Origin: JAGWJU01 sp035533295
Lineage (GTDB): Bacteria > Elusimicrobiota > Elusimicrobia > UBA1565 > UBA9628
NCBI GenBank assembly: GCA_035533295.1
Contig: DATLUA010000064.1
Coordinates: 1-18,480 of the forward strand
Direction of reading: 5' to 3'
Length of the DNA: 18,480 bases
Part shown: positions 15,486 through 18,480 of the stretch, piece by piece
How the letters are laid out: every line of letters begins with the position of its first letter
Position numbering within the stretch: position 1 is the stretch's first letter
Position numbers and translations under genes: made by a program
Notes under the pieces: generated by a model
The model's database searches: none
What the model was told of the DNA's origin: nothing
The model's input: only the letters and a program-made list of their open reading frames with translations

Positions 15486-16442
15486 ATGCACACCCAATCC
15501 CTAGAGAACTGGAAGCACGATCATTCCTTCGGCCAGCACCGGCGCAAAAAGGGCGAGGCCCGGACCGTGGCGGTGGCCGCCATCACGGGGACGATGATGG
15601 CCGTCGAAATCGCGGCGGGCTTGGCCTTCGGCTCCATGGCTCTGCTGGCCGACGGCCTGCACATGGCCTCCCACGCGGCGGCGCTGGGCATTTCCGCGTC
15701 CGGCTACTACTTTGCGCGGCGCCACGCCCACGACGAGCGCTTCAGCTTCGGCACGGGCAAGATGAATTCGCTGGCGGCGTTCGCCAGCGCCGTGATTTTG
15801 GCGATGGTGGCCGCCATCATGGCCTGGGCCAGCCTCGGCCGCCTCTTCTCGCCGGCGCCCATCGATTTCAACAAGGCGCTTCCCATCGCGGGCGCGGGCT
15901 TGGCGGTCAACGTCGTCTCCGCCCTGATCCTGGGCCTCGGGCATGAGCACGAGCATGAGCACGAGCATGAGCACGGCCATGAGCATGATCACAACCTTCT
16001 GGCTGCGTATCTTCACGTGCTGGCCGACGCCGTCACCTCGGTGCTGGCGATCAGCGCCCTGCTTTTGGGCAAGCTCTACGGCTTTTACCGGCTCGATCCG
16101 ATCATGGGCCTAGTCGGCGCGGGCTTGGTGGCCCATTGGGCCGTAGGGCTCATCAGGATGAGCGGCGCGGTCCTGCTCGACGTGCAGGCCCCGGAGGCCG
16201 TGCGCTCCCGCATCCGCTCGCTCATCGAGAGCGACTCGGACAGCCGCGTGGCCGATCTCCACGTCTGGTCGGTCGGGCCGGCGCTCTACGCCGCCTCCAT
16301 CGCCGTCGTCGCTTCGGATCCGAAGCCGGTTGATTACTACCGCGGCCTCCTGCCCGCGCGCCTGGGGCTGGCGCATACGACGATTGAGGTGCACCGCTGT
16401 CCCGACGGATCGCGCGTCCGTCAATCCGCGCCCCGTTCTTAG
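15486..16442 (+). CDS. dmeF: DmeF-like cation diffusion facilitator (Co/Ni exporter)
   Basis: The 318-residue inner-membrane proton-coupled divalent metal exporter starts with the DmeF hallmark NWKHDHSFGQ (residues 8-17). It has VEIAAGLAFGSMALLADGLHMASH with D56, H59 and H63 in TM2, and HVLAD with H177 and D181 in TM5, which form the CDF transport site. A His-rich cytoplasmic loop between TM4 and TM5 (153-169, repeated HE then HGHEHDH) is typical. The C-terminal domain includes VADLHVWSVGPALYAASIAVVA. DmeF proteins export Co(II) and often Ni(II); specificity here is by family. The gene appears monocistronic with its own -10 box and converges with a small membrane-protein gene, overlapping it by four bases. 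Confidence 0.9.
   Translation: MHTQSLENWKHDHSFGQHRRKKGEARTVAVAAITGTMMAVEIAAGLAFGSMALLADGLHMASHAAALGISASGYYFARRHAHDERFSFGTGKMNSLAAFASAVILAMVAAIMAWASLGRLFSPAPIDFNKALPIAGAGLAVNVVSALILGLGHEHEHEHEHEHGHEHDHNLLAAYLHVLADAVTSVLAISALLLGKLYGFYRLDPIMGLVGAGLVAHWAVGLIRMSGAVLLDVQAPEAVRSRIRSLIESDSDSRVADLHVWSVGPALYAASIAVVASDPKPVDYYRGLLPARLGLAHTTIEVHRCPDGSRVRQSAPRS
15942..15989 (+). repeat. 12-bp tandem repeat encoding the His/Glu loop of the CDF protein
   Basis: Four consecutive 12-base units of CATGAGCACGAG occur: two exact, the third ending GGC, the fourth with changes at its end. Each encodes HEHE or a close variant. Copy number could change by slippage without breaking the frame. Confidence 0.9.
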
Positions 16443-16672
16443 CCGCCCAGGATTTTCCGGCCGGAGGCGTTCCGCCAGCGCTTGAGCGCGACGAGCGACC
16501 AAATCGCCTCCACTAAACCGAATGGCCAGGCGCCTTGGAGAAACCCGTAGGCGGAGCCCAGCGCGCAAGCCGCCGCGAAACCGAGGATGCACCAACGGCT
16601 CTTGCGCTCAAATGCGTAGAACACCAGCATGAGCGAAACGGAAAAAAGGCCGAAAGCATCCAGTGCCTTCAT
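16439..16672 (-). CDS. small conserved-type membrane protein (hypothetical)
   Basis: The 77-residue product has two to three hydrophobic segments: FGLFSVSLMLVFYAF, WCILGFAAACALGSAYGFL, then WPFGLVEAIWSLVALKRW. I recall similar small proteins of unknown role in many bacteria, with the SAYGFLQGAWPFGLVEA-like core. The ATG at 16672 is favoured because the recognisable protein starts with MKALDAFG. A TTG at 16717 with GGAGG-like bases upstream would add 15 residues. A -10-like TAAAAT (16680-16685) ends seven bases before the ATG. It converges with dmeF, overlapping by four bases. No link to metals can be shown. Confidence 0.6.
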   Translation of the reverse strand: MKALDAFGLFSVSLMLVFYAFERKSRWCILGFAAACALGSAYGFLQGAWPFGLVEAIWSLVALKRWRNASGRKILGG

Positions 16673-16852
16673 GTCGTCTATTTTACTAGACTGCGCCCCG
16701 ATCCTTACGCCGTGCAACCCGCCTCCCTCCGCCTTCCTTTATAATAATTTCATTCCGACAAATAGCATGGAGCGGCGCGGTTGGGTCGCATATTAAGGAA
16801 AGGATTTTTTCCTGCGTTATATCGCGTTTTCAAATCGCCGCAAAAAAGGCCG
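16673..16852. other. AT-richer intergenic region, no supported gene
   Basis: This stretch is visibly richer in A/T than its surroundings. It holds TAAAAT (minus strand, 16680-16685), a plus-strand TATAAT (16740-16745), and a nine-codon frame from 16767 that is not credible as a gene. Together with the broken gene beyond it, it makes almost 600 bases without an intact ORF. Confidence 0.5.
16680..16685 (-). promoter_or_regulatory. -10 box close to the ATG of the small membrane protein
   Basis: On the minus strand TAAAAT is followed by seven bases and the ATG at 16672, the same layout as dmeF. A leaderless transcript is likely if the ATG is right. Confidence 0.4.
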
Positions 16853-17243
16853 TCAAATGGCTGGAAACTCGCTATCCATACCCCGTATACCTATACACCC
16901 ATATGGGGGTATATATGGGTGGGGTATAGGCCAGCCCTTCCACTGGAAGTGGTCGTGGCCCAGCTTGAGGACAACGCCTTCGATAATGAGCTGGATGATA
17001 TAACCCCGGGCCTTGGGCATCGAAAGGCCGAAGCCTCTGCGGCTCCCTTGATCCTGAGCAATGCGTCGGCGATGGCCTTGCCGCAGTCCTGACAGACCAT
17101 GCCCGTGATGGGCGCGGAATAGGTCTCTCCCTTGGCCAGGCAGCAGATATTTCCTCGCTTGTCGCGTATTTGGCCGCGATGGCGGAACCGCAAAGAGCGG
17201 CCGCCAGCGCAAGCGCGAGCAATCCCGGCCATCCAAGCCAGAT
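16853..17243 (-). pseudogene. frameshifted secreted HMA-domain protein
   Basis: Three minus-strand frames each hold one part of a plausible protein. From about 17243 one frame gives a signal-like segment (WLGWPGLLALALAAALCGS, then AIA-AKYATSEE) but no ATG. Near 17150 the sense moves to a second frame with CCLAKGETYSAPITGMVCQDCGK and ADALLRIKG, the start of an HMA domain with CxxC. Near 17040 it moves to a third frame with GLSMPKARGYIIQLIIEG and LGHDHFQWKGW. Both changes fit one-base deletions. It lies 12 bases after the CopZ-like gene in the same operon. Decay or assembly error are both possible. The last 20 or so codons cover a G-tract dyad and may not belong to the original gene. Confidence 0.6.
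16892..16913. promoter_or_regulatory. G-tract dyad resembling a CsoR/RcnR-family operator
   Basis: TATACACCCAT (16892-16902) faces ATGGGGGTATA (16903-16913), a 22-bp dyad with one mismatched pair and a perfect core CCCATATGGG. It lies within a larger symmetric array: CCATACCCC (16876-16884) on one side and GGGGTATAGG (16921-16930) on the other. CsoR/RcnR-type sites have A/T-rich ends around C/G tracts in this way. No regulator gene of that family is in the window, and the target promoter is unclear. Confidence 0.4.
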
Positions 17244-17255
17244 CGTCGTCCCTCT

Positions 17256-17729
17256 TTACCGCTTGACGCCTTTCTGAATGTCCTTGATGGCGGCGGCGAC
17301 GTTGCCAAGGCAGCAAGCCCCTTGGGGATTTTTCCGTTCGCAGTCGCAACGTCCGTCCTTGACCCCTTTCCTGATCTGGTTCGGTATCTCGGTCCTTCCC
17401 TTCTGCTCCAGCTCCCGGCGCAAGTCGGAGCGCTTGAAGTCGAAGCAGTAGCAGACATGGACGTCGTCGCCGGCGTCCTTGATCGTGACCGGAAGAACGG
17501 TCTCGCCCCTGCGAACCTGCCTCCCGGCCGGGTTGCAGTAAACGATCTCGCACTCCGGGCTCAGGCAAAAAGTCCCTTCGTCTCTGAATTCGGCTCGCAG
17601 GGGCTGCGGCAGGTGATGGTCGAGCGTCAGCGCGCTCACTTTGCGTCCGGCGTTGCCGCAGATCGGGCATGGGTAGGGCGTGGCGGATGCATGGCAACAG
17701 GCTTCGTGCGTCTCAGGCGAGTCGGACAT
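17256..17729 (-). CDS. stand-alone CopZ-type Fe-S/Zn metallochaperone domain
   Basis: The 157-residue cytoplasmic protein matches the N-terminal domain of Archaeoglobus-type CopZ, which holds a Zn site and a [2Fe-2S] cluster. The Cys layout is C21PIC24 in YPCPICG, then FCLSPECEIVYC (C55, C60, C65), VCYCF (C93, C95), RCDC (C128, C130) and GACCLGNV (C139, C140). The order VSALTLDHHL then NPQGACCLGN is characteristic. In Archaeoglobus this domain is fused to an HMA copper-binding domain. Here it ends without one, and HMA domains are on the adjacent genes instead. The ATG at 17729 is one base after the merT-merP stop. A weak AAGAAGA upstream may serve as ribosome site, so translation is probably coupled. 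Confidence 0.85.
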   Translation of the reverse strand: MSDSPETHEACCHASATPYPCPICGNAGRKVSALTLDHHLPQPLRAEFRDEGTFCLSPECEIVYCNPAGRQVRRGETVLPVTIKDAGDDVHVCYCFDFKRSDLRRELEQKGRTEIPNQIRKGVKDGRCDCERKNPQGACCLGNVAAAIKDIQKGVKR

Positions 17730-17730
17730 G

Positions 17731-18315
17731 TCAGTTGATCTTCTTGATTTGCGCCTTGTAAGGGCCGGAGGCCTCGACGGCGCGAACCAGCGCCGACGGA
17801 TCGACCCTCCCGTTCCCGGCGACCACGGTGGCCTCGCCTTTGGCGAAATCAATGGAGGCGTCCTTGACGCCCGGAACCTTTTCGAGCGAGTTCTTGATGC
17901 CGACGGCACAGGCGGCGCAGTCCATGCCGGAGACGGATAGCTCGATCGTCTGGGCGTTAGCCGCGGCGACGGGCTGGGAGCGCCGCAGCGCAACCGCCGC
18001 CCAGTTCGGGAAAGTGGCCAGCGCCGCCGCCGCCACCGTGACGGCCCACAGACCTGCTTTCATCGTCCTGCTGCCGGAGCGGTGCTCGCAGGTCCCATCC
18101 GCGCAGGCGACGGGGCGTTTTCGGTAGGCTAGGTAGAAGCCGATCGCCAGGACGATCGTCGTCAGGACCAGAAACAAGGGGCGATAGCGGGTCAGTCCGG
18201 CGGCCGCCCCCAGGCTGCCCAGGCCCAGAGCCGCGAGCACGAGGGGGCCTATGCAGCAGACCGAGGCCAGCGCGGCTGAGACGACGGCTGCTATTGATAT
18301 GAGTTTATTTTTCAT
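17731..18315 (-). CDS. MerT-MerP fusion, metal uptake protein
   Basis: The 194-residue inner-membrane protein has a MerT-like part with SVCCIGPLVLAALG (C20, C21) in TM1, TM2 near 45-63, a cytoplasmic pair C71/C76 (ACADGTCEH) and TM3 near 87-109. A MerP-like HMA domain follows from residue 122, with GMDCAAC (130-136) and KNSLEKVPGV. The HMA part would lie in the periplasm and hand a thiophilic ion to the membrane cysteines. Known MerTP fusions carry Hg(II); copper is an alternative because a CopZ-type chaperone gene follows directly. GGAGGAGG precedes the ATG. Only about 40 bases separate the gene from a putative IS, so its native promoter seems lost or displaced. Confidence 0.88.
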   Translation of the reverse strand: MKNKLISIAAVVSAALASVCCIGPLVLAALGLGSLGAAAGLTRYRPLFLVLTTIVLAIGFYLAYRKRPVACADGTCEHRSGSRTMKAGLWAVTVAAAALATFPNWAAVALRRSQPVAAANAQTIELSVSGMDCAACAVGIKNSLEKVPGVKDASIDFAKGEATVVAGNGRVDPSALVRAVEASGPYKAQIKKIN

Positions 18316-18373
18316 GGAAACTGCCTCCTCCTCAATGCGCTCCCGCGTTCCACCGGCTAGTGCAACACTCGTA

Positions 18374-18390
18374 GCGTGAGACTCTCACGC
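18374..18390. repeat. perfect palindrome in the IS leader
   Basis: GCGTGAGA (18374-18381), one C, TCTCACGC (18383-18390). It lies between the supposed IS terminus and the transposase start. It may be a hairpin limiting read-through into the transposase gene, or an operator. No T-run follows on either strand. Confidence 0.7.
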
Positions 18391-18433
18391 GGTAAGCTGT
18401 ATTCTTCGTGTTGGATGACACGAGGAGAACGAG

Positions 18434-18480
18434 ATGGCTTACAAGCGCGTGACGGCGGAAGAACGAGAGTTCATCTACCG
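18434..18480 (+). CDS. IS30-like transposase, N-terminal fragment
   Basis: Only 15 codons are visible before the window ends: MAYKRVTAEEREFIY and a partial codon. The T(A)EERE-IY pattern matches the start of the N-terminal helix-turn-helix of many IS30-family transposases. GAGGAG (18422-18427) precedes the ATG. The family call rests on this short stretch and the nearby terminus-like bases. Confidence 0.55.
   Translation, partial: MAYKRVTAEEREFIY

Larger units (their letters stand above)
18358..18480 (+). mobile_element. left end of a putative IS30-like insertion sequence (partial)
   Basis: The stretch starting near TAGTGCAACACTC (about 18359) resembles IS30-family termini, whose ends often read TGTTGCACT on one strand. 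A transposase-like start follows 75 bases later. The boundary is estimated by eye; the right end and the other inverted repeat are outside the window. Confidence 0.5.

Noticed and set aside
15942..15989. Tandem repeat as a CRISPR or satellite
   Set aside because: Units are contiguous without spacers and encode the His-rich loop of the CDF protein in frame.
16740..16745. Plus-strand TATAAT
   Set aside because: No -35 and no credible gene follows; the region is AT-rich, so a chance match is likely.
16781..17092. Plus-strand frame of 103 codons opposite the broken HMA gene
   Set aside because: It starts at a TTG without a ribosome site, runs through the G-tract dyad and is antisense to recognisable HMA sequence.

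Overview
The window is a GC-rich stretch of a Gram-negative bacterial genome devoted almost entirely to copper, silver, mercury and cobalt/nickel handling. Several products need an outer membrane: a TolC-type channel, a beta-barrel protein and a barrel-tailed oxidase. The phylum cannot be fixed from the sequence. Codon style and the uncommon gene combinations suggest an uncultured or deep-branching diderm, Elusimicrobiota being one low-confidence guess. There are no rRNA or tRNA genes and no CRISPR array.

Block 1 (215-9052, + strand) reads as one tightly packed operon: a small Cys-rich exported protein, a CusC/TolC-like channel, a CusB-like lipoprotein adaptor, a CusA Cu/Ag RND pump with the three methionine relay positions intact, a small DUF2231-like membrane protein, and a multicopper oxidase carrying a Met-rich loop and a C-terminal beta-barrel extension. 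A sigma70-like promoter overlapped by an 8-bp-arm dyad lies upstream.

Block 2 (12443 down to 9059, - strand) is a six-gene mer-like operon without a mercuric reductase in view: outer-membrane barrel protein, two-HMA-domain periplasmic protein, DoxX-like membrane protein, MerT-like membrane protein, three-cysteine MerR regulator, and a thioredoxin-fold/MerC-like fusion. Its promoter has the MerR architecture: TTGACT, a 20-bp spacer holding a 14-bp perfect dyad, then TATACT. The MerR is therefore probably autoregulatory.

Block 3 (12528-15436, + strand) diverges from block 2. It has two possible mini-ORFs, a Cu(I) P1B-ATPase whose N-terminus is YHS plus HMBD instead of HMA domains, and a second DUF2231-like gene. 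The first half of that gene is almost identical in DNA to the block 1 copy (218 of 219 bases) while the second half has diverged, a pattern of recent partial gene conversion.

Block 4 (15486-16672) is a DmeF-like CDF exporter convergent with a small membrane protein. Both have a -10 box 7-8 bases before the ATG and look leaderless.

Block 5 (18315 down to about 16853, - strand) is a MerT-MerP fusion, a stand-alone CopZ-type Fe-S/Zn metallochaperone domain, and a frameshifted HMA protein whose 3' end runs into a G-tract dyad resembling CsoR/RcnR-family operators. Its upstream region is cut by the start of a putative IS30-like element at the right edge of the window.

Together the genes could cover Cu/Ag efflux from periplasm and cytoplasm, oxidation of Cu(I) near the outer membrane, thiophilic-metal uptake and relay (MerT/MerP/CopZ), and Co/Ni export. 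Metal specificity of blocks 2 and 5 is inference.
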